Of a DNA stretch of 64,000 nt, positions 11,859 through 23,029 are shown in pieces. The notes below the pieces were generated by a model. That model was not told the DNA's origin. It saw only the letters and a program-made list of their open reading frames with translations, and ran no database searches. The position numbers were made by a program, and so were the translations under genes. The first letter of the stretch is position 1. Every line of letters starts with the position of its first letter. This DNA comes from Siphonodentalium dalli (lineage: Eukaryota; Mollusca; Scaphopoda; Gadilida; Siphonodentaliidae), in the NCBI GenBank assembly GCA_032622095.1, contig CP136064.1, positions 128,327,605-128,391,604 on the forward strand, in the 5' to 3' direction.

Positions 11859-12044
11859 CATACAGTAATGCTCTAATTAATCGACTTCTTAACCACAGCA
11901 GAATTATGGGTAACGTTTCAGGATTTAGTCGGAAATATGGCTTGTTGCCATTCATCGAAAAGCCATATTTCCGACTAAATCCTGAAAAGTTATCCATAAT
12001 TCTGCTGTGGTTAAGGAGTCCATTAATTAGAGCATTACTGTATG
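11859..12044. repeat. Foldback repeat, ~80-bp arms
   Basis: The left arm begins CATACAGTAATGCTCTAATT at 11859 and its complement ends at 12044. The arms are separated by a loop of roughly 18 bp near 11945-11962. Arm identity is high. A 203-codon open frame (11609-12220) crosses both arms and is best read as chance. Confidence 0.85.
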
Positions 12045-12221
12045 GTTTACTTATTGACTTAAATCAGGGGGAAAAAACCCTATTTTCATATTATCAGCAT
12101 CCCTGTCCAAAAAATGGTGTGTTATCACTGGAGCTTTGGTGTCTCAGTCCTGGAGCTCTAGTTTTTCTTATTAAATCAGCATCTCTTGCACAAATCTATA
12201 GTATTTCCATGATCATATAGT

Positions 12222-13189
12222 GTGAATGTGGTGTCACCGGATAGAAATGTAAATAATTTGAAAGATATTTTAACACTCTTGCACGAAACGGACATGGAGG
12301 ATCTGCCTCTATTCGTCGCGTATGATTTATCCAAGTTACCACCTATAGGCCTTGACCATGTGGATATCTCCACAATATCCAGGGAAATATCAAGTATGAA
12401 AACACAGTTCAAGGATTTAACTGGTGTTATTGGTGCGGAGATTTGTGAAGAGATTAAGTCAAATGCATTGATTAAATTAAAAGATGATATAGTCGCCTCA
12501 CTCAAGAAGGACTTAATATTGGAAATAGGCACTGCTGTCAAAGAAGCGTCTATAACAACAAAGCCAACTGGTGACATTTCTCCTATCCCGAAGGAGGTGT
12601 ATAAAATGAATGATAATATAACATTTGCCAAGAGGCCTATTCCTGTCATTGTTCGACCAGATAATTCAGCACCGGGTGATGTGCGTCCAAAGGATTCAAA
12701 TAAGCTAAGGATACCAAATATGCCAGCAATGATCGACGAAACGCGTAGGAGTATTCAAAATAAGAGAATACAGACATCTGGGTACATTCCATCATATGCC
12801 GCAGAAAGAGACGACGAATTCCGAACCGTGAGGCGCAAAAAGAACAAAAAGCCACCGCTTATTGGAACGTCTAAGGATTCGACCCTAAAAACAGTGAAGA
12901 CTACTCGTCCGGCGTTGATATTCGTCTCACGATTGGCGCCTGAAACGACGAAGGGGAAGTTGCAAGTTATGTAAACGACACCTTTAACACATGTGTTCAG
13001 AAATGTGTCAAACTGGTATCGAGGTATGACACGTATTCATCATTTAAATTGGAACTTGGTGACCGTGATGTGATGCAAGCAGTCATGGATGCATCTCTAT
13101 GGCCAGAGAATACCTTAATTCGACAATTTTTCGAGAGAAGAAATTCGTGGAGAAACACCGAATTTGACACCGCGCAAGGTTGGAAATAA
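12222..13189 (+). pseudogene. LINE ORF1 protein, one frameshift
   Basis: The first part is open to 12974, but from about 12956 the family-like text continues in another frame to a TAA at 13187-13189. There it ends in an 'SLWPENTLIRQFFERR' motif known from ORF1 proteins of invertebrate LINEs. The N-terminal part has 'LPLFVAYDLSKLPPIG' and 'DHVDIS', also typical of these proteins, then a basic linker (RRKKNKKPP). ORF1 proteins bind RNA and chaperone target-primed reverse transcription. No ATG precedes the block in frame. The GGGG run at 12953-12956 is a likely indel site. The end overlaps the ORF2 start by about 26 bp. Confidence 0.75.
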
Positions 13190-14620
13190 TTTAAAAAGTA
13201 TTATGGAGAATTTAAGAATAACCTCATATAACTGTCGTTCAATAAAGTCATCTAGTGATGTTGTGAAAGATCTATGTACAAACTGTGATATTTTACTGCT
13301 ACAAGAGCATTGGCTTTTGAAGTCTGAACTACATACACTACGAACTATGCACAGTGATTTCGAAGGAGGTGGAGTGTCTGCTGTCAACTCTGAAAGAGAA
13401 ATTTTAGCTGGTCGCCCATATGGCGGGACAGCAATACTCTGGAGGAAGTCATTTGCTGACAAAGCATGCTTCGTCACATACAATGACCCGAGAATAGTCG
13501 GACTGGAATTAAAATGGTCAGCTAATTCACTTCTAGTACTCTGTGTATATCTTCCAACCGATGAAGTAAGTAATGCGGAACTATTCATTGACTACCTTGG
13601 TAAAATCAATGCCATAATTCAAGAAGCAGATACAAATAATGTTATCGTCCTCGGCGACTTCAATGCGTGCGCAATTCGCAAAAACGGTAATATGAGAGAG
13701 CTATCAAAATTTTGTGAGGATACATCTTTAATTATATCAGATATAAACTTCTTAGGACCAAATTCTAATACTTTCACGTTCTTTAGTGAAGCTCATGGTT
13801 CCGTATCATGGTTGGATCACTGCCTGTGTACCTCCTCTATTGACTCCACAATCGTTACAATGGATGTTATCCACTATTATGTGGCATCAGATCATTTTCC
13901 ATTGAATGTAACTTTGAGAACGGATCGTATTCCCGAGTGTACTTCGATTAAAAATTCTAACTCAAAAACAAGAATAAACTGGAAACATGCAAACGCAGAG
14001 CAGAAACACAACTATCATTCGATGACGGGGCGTTTACTGAGACAAATTAATCTTGAGACATTATTAGAGGGCCATCATCTGCACATGTCAGATTACTATG
14101 ACTACAACTCAGCCATTGATCAGATATATGATCAAATTGCACATGCGTTGACAATGTCTGCTTCCAAATGTCTGACAACTCAGGCAAGTTCCAACAATAT
14201 ATATTCTCCGATTCCTGGTTGGAACTCGAATGTCAAACGGCTACACGACAAAGCCAGAGATACCTTTGCTTTGTGGGTTCAACATGGAAAATCTACCCAG
14301 GGGAACAGTTACAACAGTATGTGTCGAAGTCGGGCCGAGTTCAAATACGCTTTGAGGAAATGCAAGACGAATGCCGAACAAATGAAAGCAGATGAAATTG
14401 CACACTGTTTTGACAGTAAAAATTATGGAGAATTTTGGAGATCTGTTTCAAAAGGAAACTCACCCGGGAATGCCTGCTCTGTTGGTGGGGCAAACAGCGA
14501 AGAAGACATTTGCAAAATGTGGAGTGAACACTACCGAGATATATTTAGAAAAAGCAAAGAAGATATAACACCGATTAGTAATATTCACAAGACTGTTGAA
14601 TGCTCAGATATACACATCTC
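13164..14620 (+). pseudogene. LINE ORF2, endonuclease part
   Basis: This begins at ATG 13164 or the ATG at 13203. It contains the exonuclease-endonuclease-phosphatase fold motifs in order: TSYNCRS, LLLQEHWL (catalytic Glu), GRPYGGTAILWR, LVLCVYLPTDE, VLGDFNAC (Asp/Asn pair), SWLDHCLC and ASDHFPL (catalytic SDH). It nicks target DNA for target-primed reverse transcription. After about 14620 the same frame loses similarity and stops at 14726, while the RT frame continues, so a frameshift separates endonuclease from polymerase. All active-site residues I can check in this part look intact. Confidence 0.9.
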
Positions 14621-16019
14621 CCAACATTGGGCAACAAGATGTTACAGATGCTTTCGGAAAATTAAAATCAAGAAAATCTGCAGGGTCAGACGATATCACA
14701 GCATTTCATCTAAAACTGTGCGATGATTATATTAAAGTCTGCCTACAGTTGTTATTCAACGCGATGTTGAAACATGGTCACCTTCCACCAGATATGCTGA
14801 AAGTGACTCTGGTACCTGTACTTAAAAACAAAACAGGTAATATTTCCGACAAAGAAAACTATCGCCCAATTGTATTGTCATCTACAATCTCAAAGGTGCT
14901 GGAAATGATTCTGCTCACCAAGTGTTCTGATTGTTTATATACAACAGCCAATCAGTTTGGTTTTAAGAAAGGCCATTCAACAGATGGATGTGTGTTTGCA
15001 TTAAAGGAGGTAATTCGACATTATATTTCCAAAGACACACCAGTTTTCGTGTGTTTTCTTGACGCTAGCAAGGCGTTTGATCGGGTAAACCACAACACGC
15101 TGCTGGAAATCCTAGATCAGAGATCTGTACCACCTGAACTCACCAGAATTCTTAATGATTGGTTTCATAACCAAACATATAACGTGCGCTGGGGACAATA
15201 TTATGTTTCTCAACTGGCTTCAAACCTAATAGTGGCGTTAGACAAGGCAGTATTTTGAGTCCCTACTTATTCAATGTATATACAAACTCGATCAGCGAGA
15301 GACTGAATGCATGCAATGTCGGTTGTGTTGTTGGTGGGGAGACCATCAATCATTTATGTTATGCTGATGATATGTGCCTTATTGCCCCCTCGTTAGAGGG
15401 ATTGAGACGTCTGTTGAGAATATGCGAAGAAGAAGCCTATAATATTGATTTGGCATACAATGCAAAGAAGACCCAGGGGATGGCCTTTATCCCAAAATCC
15501 CTATCCATTAGGACATTTCCGAAACTATTTCTGGTAGGAAATGAAATTAAATTCGTTTCCACCTTCAAATATCTGGGACATATTCTCAACAGCGATCTTT
15601 CTGATGACAATGATATAATGCGCCAATACAGATCAATTTGTTCCCGGTCAAATATTCTGATCAGGAAATTCTACAAATGTTCTTCTCATGTTAAAATGTA
15701 CTTATTTCACATGTTTGTATCTCCTCTATACTGTGCTCACCTTTGGGTGAATTACACCAAACGTTGTTTTAATAAGTTAACAGTATGTTTTAATAATGCA
15801 TATAGGAAGTTAATGGGATATGAAAGAGCATGCAGTGCCAGTGGAATGTTTGTGAATGACAGAATGTGTTCGATTTCAGTGTTAGTGCGCAAGGGTATGT
15901 ATGGGTTCCGAGAGAGAACGTCTAATTCTACAAATAAGATACTATATGCCATTTATAATTCTGATTTGTTATTCAGCTCATACTTATTTCGTCATTGGAA
16001 TAATCTACTTTATATGTAA
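14596..16019 (+). pseudogene. LINE ORF2, reverse transcriptase part, frameshifted
   Basis: The frame 14596-15258 carries fingers and palm motifs: KSAGSDDIT, ENYRPIVLSSTISKVLE, QFGFKKGHSTD and box A FLDASKAFDRVNH. A second frame from 15255 carries SILSPYLFNVY, box C CYADDM, and GLRRLL, KYLGHILN and the C-terminal region. The VRQGS motif is encoded just upstream of 15255 in this second frame, showing a frameshift at about 15215. It would copy element RNA at the nicked target. A stop at 16017-16019 is followed by about 80 bp of 3' UTR and TAA repeats. Confidence 0.9.
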
Positions 16020-16210
16020 TCTTTAATATAATCTCTATTATAATGTTACATATGTATGCTAAATTGTGATATAATATATGGGCGCTTTATGCCTGATTCA
16101 AAATAAATAATAATAAATAATAATAATAATAGGAGTTAATGCTAAGTTATGGAGAAACCTATTTATTCACCAGGGGAGTTTTGTTACATATAACCATGAA
16201 TTGCGCTTAA

Positions 16211-16836
16211 AGGGGTACTGTACACAGAGATAGGCAATTTTGTTATTTACTCCCATTGACATAACTATCAAGTTAGATTATGTTCGTGTTATATGAGTTT
16301 CGTATAAACCTAATTTAGCGACGAAAATATTGATCGTAGAAATAAAAATATTACGATTTCAAACTACGCGCCATGGTTTTGACCTTCACCGGAGAAGATG
16401 CAGGTTGCAGGATGAACCGGAAGTTAAATTGATGCCTGCAATCTGTTCCATCAAACAATCTCACTCCCTATAAAAGTACTTGACGCTTTATGAATCTTGT
16501 TTCTTCTCCTTTTCCCCGAATCGGTTATAGCGGGACTTCCTTTTGCATGTAACATGTTTTTATTCGCAACTCAATAATGTCCGTCGTAAACGGCCGTCGA
16601 TAAAAGACACCCAACAGGTGAGATTTCAAGAACGGTAACTCGTAATGGCATAATCCGCCATTTTATGACTCCAGCCATAAATTAATTTTTATTAAATAAT
16701 TCAATTTGACTTTTATGATATCCTGTTAATCGGAACGTTTTCAGTAGACATCGTCGACTCAAATAAGTTATTTTAAAATATAATATTGATCGCAATTGTC
16801 ACCGGGAATTTATTGGAATTGGGGTACAGTACCCCT
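16211..16836. mobile_element. TTAA-specific (piggyBac-type) MITE, 626 bp
   Basis: TTAA is duplicated on both sides (16207-16210 and 16837-16840). The 13-bp tips are exact inverses (AGGGGTACTGTAC). The target was the TTAA core of a GCGCTTAAGCGC palindrome; removing the insert restores that palindrome. No coding content. TTAA specificity is shared by piggyBac and Kolobok; non-autonomous. Confidence 0.9.
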
Positions 16837-16941
16837 TTAAGCGCAATTATTGCGCTTAAGCGCAATTCATTGCGCTTAAGCGCAGTTGCATGATTGTGCT
16901 TAAGCACAATTAATTATTAAATGTGAATTTGGCCTCCCATA

Positions 16942-17840
16942 TCGTGGGTTTTTTTTTGAGTCATTAATTTATTTGACCTCACAAGAGCTGGACCAACATT
17001 GATTTGAGTGTGGCTGGCGTTAAAACCCAACGATTCATTTGAAGGTACTAGAAGGCTTCGTTCATTTTTAATACAGGTCATTAACAGGTTGGAATGAGGC
17101 CTTGTCAATATAGCCAACAAGTTATTCCAGCTTATTGCTCCTATTTATGCTGAATCCGTGACTAGCCGACTGAAATATGTGCAGTGTCATTGGGAAATAA
17201 CTAGTTTGAGAGATAGGAAGTAAATTTTAATTGCAGTGTTCATAGCAAGATGCTTATTAGAACAATTAGACCAATTCTTTAGAAAGCAGGCTTCTCCCCT
17301 GGAGGCAGAACTGCATGGGGGCATTGGCGCCTGTGAGTCTTCTGATGACCAGGTTTCCTAATTTGATTCCAACACCAGCTTGGTCACCATGGGAGATTCT
17401 TGCTTTCTTTTTTCTAGGTCTTTCTTTTTGGCGGCCTGCGGCTTGGCAGCTGTTTTTTATTCCTTTATTTCCATCAAGATAATAACATCATTATCCTTAA
17501 TAACACTGCAGTTAGTTGTTATTTAATCATTACTTATTTATTTGATTTTGCATGAAATAGACTTAATTTGATTTGAATTATTTGCATGATGCTTGCTTGC
17601 TCATCATTTGTATATTTTGTTTTGTTATTATGTTTTATTTATGTTGATTTAGCTCTTGTGTGGTCTAATCAGCCGTCAATAAATCATAATTAATTTAATT
17701 AGTGTCACCTTTTTAAATTTATAGTTCCCGGGCTATATGCAGTGAATTACTGTAGACGTGTACGGTGTAGTCTGTACTGGTAGTTAGTAGTAGACAGTAC
17801 TGTACTGTAGTCCAACAATTTGAACAAATTGGGTGTGACT
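16942..17840. other. Unassigned spacer
   Basis: No gene, terminal repeat or RNA could be supported. Base composition shifts gradually from AT-rich to the GC-rich repeats that follow. Confidence 0.4.
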
Positions 17841-17844
17841 AATC

Positions 17845-18715
17845 GGGCGGTGCCCGGGACCACCGAAACCACCCGGGCGCCCCCATATGCCCGTGGACAC
17901 TATATCCCAATGTTATAAACACAGTTGTTGGATTATATACTTATTCAAGTTATTGTAGTAGGGGTGGGGAGCGCTGTTTTTCGGGGTTTTTGACACAAAT
18001 TTCCAACAACTGTGGTTATAAGGTAGCGGCATACTACATGAGGGCAACGTAGAAAGTATACTCACTCGCCGGTCGGTGTTATTAACCCTGCAAATGCCGA
18101 TATTAGCTAAGAGAGCCCGGGTGTCTTCCTGTAGTTTCGGACGGTATATTTTGATGATACGCGGTAGTGCAATTTACCACCTGAGTGTGACATCCAAATA
18201 ATGACTTGATAATGCATCCACGGCCAGTGTTATTAACCCCTCAAAATCCGGTAAAATACTAGTACCATATAAACAAAAAGAGCCCGGGACAGGCCGGGAC
18301 CACCTGGGCACCCCCCATGGGCCTGTGGACACTATATCTCAATATCATAAGGTAGCGACATACCATCTGAGGGCATCCTAGAAAATGTTACTCATATTTT
18401 GATGATGCGCGGTAGTGCAAAACCACCTGAGTGTGACATCCATATATTGACTCGATGTCGTGTCCACGGCCGATGTTATTAACCTCTGAAAATTCGGTAA
18501 AATACTGTATAAACAAAAAGAGCCCGGGACAGGCCGGGACCGCCTGGGCGCCCCCATGGGCTCATGGACACTATATATCGATGTTATAAGGTAGCGGCAT
18601 ACGCCATGAGGTCAACTTGGAACATTTTACTCGCTCGCTCGTCCACGGCCAGTGTTATTAACCCCGCATATGCCGATATTGGCTGAGAGAGCCTGGGTTT
18701 GCCCTCAGGTGGTAT
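17845..18715. repeat. Degenerate ~240-bp tandem repeat
   Basis: Units carry AGCCCGGGACAGGCCGGGAC, CCCCCATGGGC and TGGACACTATAT (the first two in the later units), then ATAAGGTAGCGGCATAC, then CCACGGCCAGTGTTATTAAC. Copies start near 17845 (longer, with a 100-bp or so insert), 18281 and 18521. They abut the RNase H end of the DIRS relic and may be part of it, since DIRS elements carry unusual internal repeats downstream of their enzymes. No protein motif is readable. Confidence 0.7.
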
Positions 18716-20215
18716 GTCGCTAAGAGCCAGAGATCTTTGACTAACCGACACAGGGAAAGGGATCAAGTCCCCCACTTGTTTGTTCATATAACAGGCTACT
18801 GTCATATTGTCTGTCCTGATCAATACTCGTCCTTCAGAAATAATTGTAGAGCGAGAATTACTGCCTTCATTTCCAATTGTTTATATGAAGGGACATATCT
18901 TCATCTGACCAATGTCCCTGTGTAATCTTTCAATCTAAATGGGCACCCCATCCCTTGAAACTGGCATTGGTCGTGATTGTAGCTGAACTAGTATGTGACC
19001 TGGTCACAATGGATTGACCCCTGAAAGTGTTGGCAGGATCCGACCACCAATTCAGATGTGGAATCAGCCATTGTGCAAAGGGGATAATTTTGTCGTAATT
19101 GTGTGTTTCTGCTTCCCAGTGTTGGAACATGTGCCATTGAATAGGTCTCATCTCTAGTCTGGCAGATGGAATGAGTTGTATGCATGAGGAAACAGACAGA
19201 GATACATTCTGGTTGAATTAGGGCCCTACACGATGAGACTTACAGCATTTTGAATGCTTTGTCATCTTTCCAGAGTTGGAAAAACTAAATTCTGATGGAA
19301 ATGAAACACAGCTCCAAGATAAGTTATTACTTGAGATGGTCTCAGAAAAGACTTCTCGTAATTTATTACACTTCCGAGATTGATTAATGTTGTCAACCAA
19401 ATGTTTTGATCTTGAATTAAGCCCTCTCTGGACTGATTTACTGTCAACCAGTTGTCCAGGTATACGGCTAACTGTAGACCTTGTTGTCGGAGATGGGCTG
19501 CAATGCACAATACCACCTTTGTATATATACCTGAGGTGCACTTTTCACTCCAACACAAAGAGTTGTCCACTGATAACACTTTTGAACTACTTTGAAGCGT
19601 AGATATTTTTGGCGTGGAGCCCAAATTTTTATGTGAAGATAGGCATGGTGGATTTCCCCAGAAAATGCCCAATCGTTTTCCTTTGCCAGACACAGGATCC
19701 TTGCAAAGTGTCCATGAAATGTTTGATACTAATTGAGAGTTCGAAGATTATCACAGGATGCGTTTCGGAGGTATATTTTTTTCGGAACTAGAAATAGCAT
19801 ATTGTAAAAATCCGAATGAGCAAGGTGAGATGGATCTTCCTCTATTGCCCCTAGTTCTAGTAAATTTTCTACCTCTTGGACTAAGAGAACTAATTTTTTC
19901 CACTGACCCTGACTGACTTGAGTGGATTTTATGCCATAAAAATCGGGCAAATTTTGGGTTTCCAACTTGCACCCGTTCTGAATAATTTCCATAGTCCATG
20001 GATTGTTTGTTATTTTTTTCCATTGGTCCAGAAATTGAGAAAAACGACCTCACACCAATATATTTGGGAACTGATTTTGTGCTATTGTCTGGGTACTTAC
20101 CGAGTAATCGTCTTGCCAGTCTGCTAGAGATTTTCCCCCTCTGTTTGGTATCTGAAAAGAGGGTCCTGTCTGATTGGCTCGAAAATTCTGTTGCCGACCA
20201 CAATCATTCCTGTTG
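18716..20215 (-). pseudogene. DIRS-type retrotransposon relic: reverse transcriptase and RNase H
   Basis: Read on the minus strand the order is right for a DIRS polyprotein. First an RT N-terminus (19992-19729) with VQEVENLLELGAIEE and LFLVPKK. Then the palm (19693-19262) with AVYLDNWL (usual YLDDWL, here Asp to Asn), a KSFLRPSQ block and TYLGAVFHF. Then RNase H (19151-18930) with MRPIQWHMFQ and ITTNASFKGWGAHLD (usual TDAS, here Asn). Last, 18823-18725 with IRTDNMTVACYMNKQ. Frameshifts and stops separate the pieces and two acidic catalytic positions are altered, so it is dead. The tyrosine recombinase expected farther left was not found. Confidence 0.8.
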
Positions 20216-20824
20216 AACATACTAGACCAGCAGAATATTTGGGTTTTGAATATTCCCTGTTTGAGAACAATTTCTTGACAGGGACTGCTCTATCAGCTTG
20301 TGTGTAGGAAGAGGTTCTTTTTGTACCAACTGTATGTTTACTGTTCTGAAAAGTAGATCAGATTATCTAAGGCAGAATTTCTATCTTTCACTTTCAGACA
20401 CTTTCCAGTGTCTGTCCAAAAACTCCAGTCGATGACAGTGGTAAATCTGACAATCTTTATTGTCATCACTTTTCCATAAACTGGTATCACTCATGGCACA
20501 TTTTCATCTCATACTATGATGAAAAGTGCCAGCTCTACCCATTAGATCAAGGCATCTTGTAGAAATAGCTAACGTATCTCTGACTCATTTGACCACATCC
20601 ACCAAATCCTCATTAATAACAGACATTAGGCTTACCAAACTTTGCATTGGCTTCGGCTTGCAGTGACAAAACATTGCTGTTCACCAGTTATCTCTGGCTT
20701 CACGGTTCACGACAACAGTGACCAAATTGGCCAATGGCCATTTTTGTTTTGAAGAAAATTTCATTTGGCAAAACTTTTTGGCCAAATTGTTTCAATCACC
20801 TCTCTTATTTTCATCAGATCTTAA
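20216..20824. other. Spacer, possibly upstream remains of the DIRS relic
   Basis: No intact frame is present. Minus-strand text just above 20215 may continue the DIRS polyprotein, but no diagnostic motif could be read. Confidence 0.35.
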
Positions 20825-20828
20825 TTAA

Positions 20829-21043
20829 CCCTTCCATGACTGGAGCTTCCTGAAATGTTGCGAAAAACCTGTGCCAATGAATTCTCTTATATATATGCGT
20901 GTCTCCCATAGGGATGCTTAAGATAATACATTATCCTAACAATATTTACTTTGACATTGTAAGCCAGTGCATTCTCTTGTATATATAAAAGAATGCACTG
21001 CATGACACATGACCTTTAAGGCTGCACCAGCATCATGAAAGGA
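20829..21043. mobile_element. TTAA MITE, copy 1 (215 bp)
   Basis: TTAA lies at 20825-20828 and 21044-21047. The tips are CCCTTCCATGA and, complemented, TCCTTTCATGA. Inside are stem-forming pairs such as AGTGCATTCTCTTGTATATA with its complement. It is the same family as 27268-27522, in the opposite orientation. Confidence 0.8.
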
Positions 21044-21047
21044 TTAA

Positions 21048-21697
21048 ACCCGTAATTTTTTGACAGGTAATCAATCAGCTTATGGATAACAATTTATCAG
21101 AAATAACACATGCTTACTTATCAAAAGAATGATGATTAGCTGCTAGAACGTTGTCATTTCTTAATGATCTGACAATAAGTTTACTGCTTTGTCATTTAAA
21201 AATAAGATAATAGGGGGTTTAGATTGTAAAATGGAGAAACTTCTTACTTGGGTGCTATAGAAATACCGGTATTTTATTTGCAAAAGCGCTGTGTGATATA
21301 TCCTGTGAAAGCTCGATGAACATTGAGGCGACTTAGTGGAAATCATAGTTATGTGTGACAGTGTTGTTTTACTGCCCGCTCACTTCCCTGACAATTTCAT
21401 GCATATATGCTGTGGTGTTTCGTGTGGCCATCATGCCATAGAGAGGATAAGGAGATCATCATCTTTCAATATAATTAAATCACTGAAAAAACTTGGCATT
21501 CTGCCATTAAATGATGTCACCTTACTAGGGATTGGGTTTGAATTGACACAGTTCCCACCTGAATCACATAATTTGCTCAAGTCACATGCCATCTGGAATG
21601 ATCTTTAGACAATTCAAGATATTTGAATAACTGTCATATATCATAATGTAAGAAATAATTTAAAGTGGACATTCCGAGAAAAAGTTGTCCTATTTTT
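21048..21697. other. Unassigned spacer
   Basis: A 90-codon plus-strand frame at 21336-21608 has no recognised motif and no convincing splice context, so it is not called. Confidence 0.35.
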
Positions 21698-22085
21698 AGC
21701 TCACCTGAGACGAAGATCTCTGGTGGAGCTATAGTCATCACTCCTCGTCCGTCCATCCGTCCGTCCATCAACAATTCTTTAAACATCTTCGGAACCATAA
21801 GACCGAATGGATTCATATCTGGTGTGGATGTTCCCTAGGTGACTCACATTCAGATTTGTTCAAATGAGGTCACTGGGTCAAATAGTTGCGAAAGCAGGGC
21901 CATAACTCTATTCGTCCATAGTAATTCTTAGAATGACTTCTTCTTAAGAACCATTGGGCCGATTTAGCTTATATTTGGTATGGAGGGTCCTTGGGTGACT
22001 GGGGTTCAGATTTGTTCAAATGGGGTCACTAGGTCAAATAGGGACAGAGCCAGGGACACAACTCTTTTTCAAATTAATTTTTTTA
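21698..22085 (+). repeat. Dispersed repeat starting GCTCACCTGAGACGAAG, copy
   Basis: Starts TTTTAGCTCACCTGAGACGA, then a CCGTCC-rich microsatellite, then internal ~150-bp periods built from 'CCATTGGGCCGATTTAGC', 'TTGGTATGGAGGGTCCTTGG', 'CAGATTTGTTCAAATG(G/A)GGTCA' and 'CAGGGACA(T/C)AACTCTTT'. The same family occurs at 25.39, 28.23, 44.09, 45.84 and 55.67 kb. It closely resembles a repeat I recall as abundant in mollusc genomes. No protein is encoded. Confidence 0.8.
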
Positions 22086-22116
22086 TTATACTTCCATATT
22101 TTAATATGGAAGTATA
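22084..22116. repeat. Perfect short palindrome
   Basis: TATACTTCCATATT is followed at once by its complement AATATGGAAGTATA (about 22088-22115), just after the dispersed repeat copy. It could be the tip of a decayed element. Confidence 0.8.
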
Positions 22117-23029
22117 TTGTTATTCAATTTTTTATTTTTTTCCAATATTATTTATTATTCTTAGCAATTTTATAACGCTTATTTCTCAGGAAGTACAAGT
22201 GTTAGGGAGATGCAATTTCGTATGTATATAGACCTATAATAACTCCAGCAGGATAGGCTATATAGGATATTGTCCGCGCTTGATTTACAGAGTTATCCCC
22301 CTTTGTGTGAAAAAATGGGGTTGCTATATCTCGAAAAGTATGGGCAGCAGAGACTCCAAATTTTGACCATATGTACAACTCAGTATGCCCTACTGGGTCC
22401 ATGCATTACAATTTATGTTCGCGCTTTCTCTACAGAGTTGTCGCCCATAGTTCGGAAAACTCGATTTATTTCAAATCCTGTGACCGCCTATGGCATGCAA
22501 GGTATCCAGATTTTAGATCTTCTATGCAGTTACTCGTTAGCAACTTTCTACGAAAAGGTTTGAACAGGGACGGACTTATATTTTTGGGTTTTGGTGGGGG
22601 GCCAAATTTTTGCAATTTTTTTTGGCGATGATTTCAACATTTTTACTGTCGTGGTGTATCTATAGGACGTACTAATGATCCTCATGAAAGAATTTTGTAA
22701 ATCGGTTGAGAAATGTCCAAGTTACAGACCATCGAAAATTAAATAATTTGGCTAATGAAGGAGCATGGGAGAGGGTGTCATACCGGGGAGGCGACGAGAC
22801 CATTTCGGGTGGTCATACCATGTCAGGGTGGTGAGACCAGGCAGAGGGTGGTGAGACCAGGCTGACCGGTGGCGGATGTAAACGTCAGATTTAGCAAAAA
22901 AACAAAACAACAAAAACAAGTCCAGCGAAATAATATTTTTATTGCATTTACCGAATTGGAACAGTGATTCGGACCGGAATGTACCATTTATAAGTTTTTT
23001 TATCCCAACCGTTACCGATCCACGGCATG
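22117..23029. other. Unassigned repeat-like DNA
   Basis: Two related paragraphs share 'CGCGCTT(G/T)...TACAGAGTT(A/G)TC' and a following GAAAA block (about 22277 and 22420), suggesting a degenerate ~145-bp duplication. A short GGGTGGTGAGACCAGGC duplication lies at about 22828-22862. Nothing coding is supported. Confidence 0.4.

Larger units (their letters stand above)
12100..16131 (+). mobile_element. Non-LTR retrotransposon (LINE), frameshifted
   Basis: Order: ORF1 protein, apurinic-type endonuclease, reverse transcriptase, C-terminal region, then a (TAA)n-type tail at about 16101-16131. Three frameshifts (near 12953, 14620 and 15215) make it inactive. The 5' end is not fixed; no target duplication was identified. 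The arrangement and the YADD/VRQGSILSPY signatures place it among APE-type LINEs of the Jockey/CR1/I group; I cannot fix the clade. It interrupts the TA-flanked palindrome element. Confidence 0.9.
11467..16939. mobile_element. TA-flanked TIR element with CTTAAG-core palindromes, invaded by a LINE and a MITE
   Basis: Inverted ends of about 45 bp start TGGGAGGCCAAATTCACA on both sides. They are flanked by TA (11465-11466 and 16940-16941), as in Tc1/mariner-type insertions. Just inside lie palindromes GCGCTTAAGCGC or near variants at 11499, 11541, 16852, 16872 and 16896, plus one split by a MITE at 16203/16841. A LINE occupies about 12.2-16.13 kb. The original element was therefore only about 1 kb or less and non-coding. 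Confidence 0.75.

Noticed and set aside
11609-12220. 203-codon plus-strand open frame
   Set aside because: It crosses both arms of a foldback repeat and has no motif; the length comes from the palindromic sequence.
21336-21608. 90-codon frame with ATG-like start
   Set aside because: No domain, no splice support, and surrounding DNA is repeat-like; it was considered as the missing MRPL20 first exon, but the text does not match the basic N-terminus expected.
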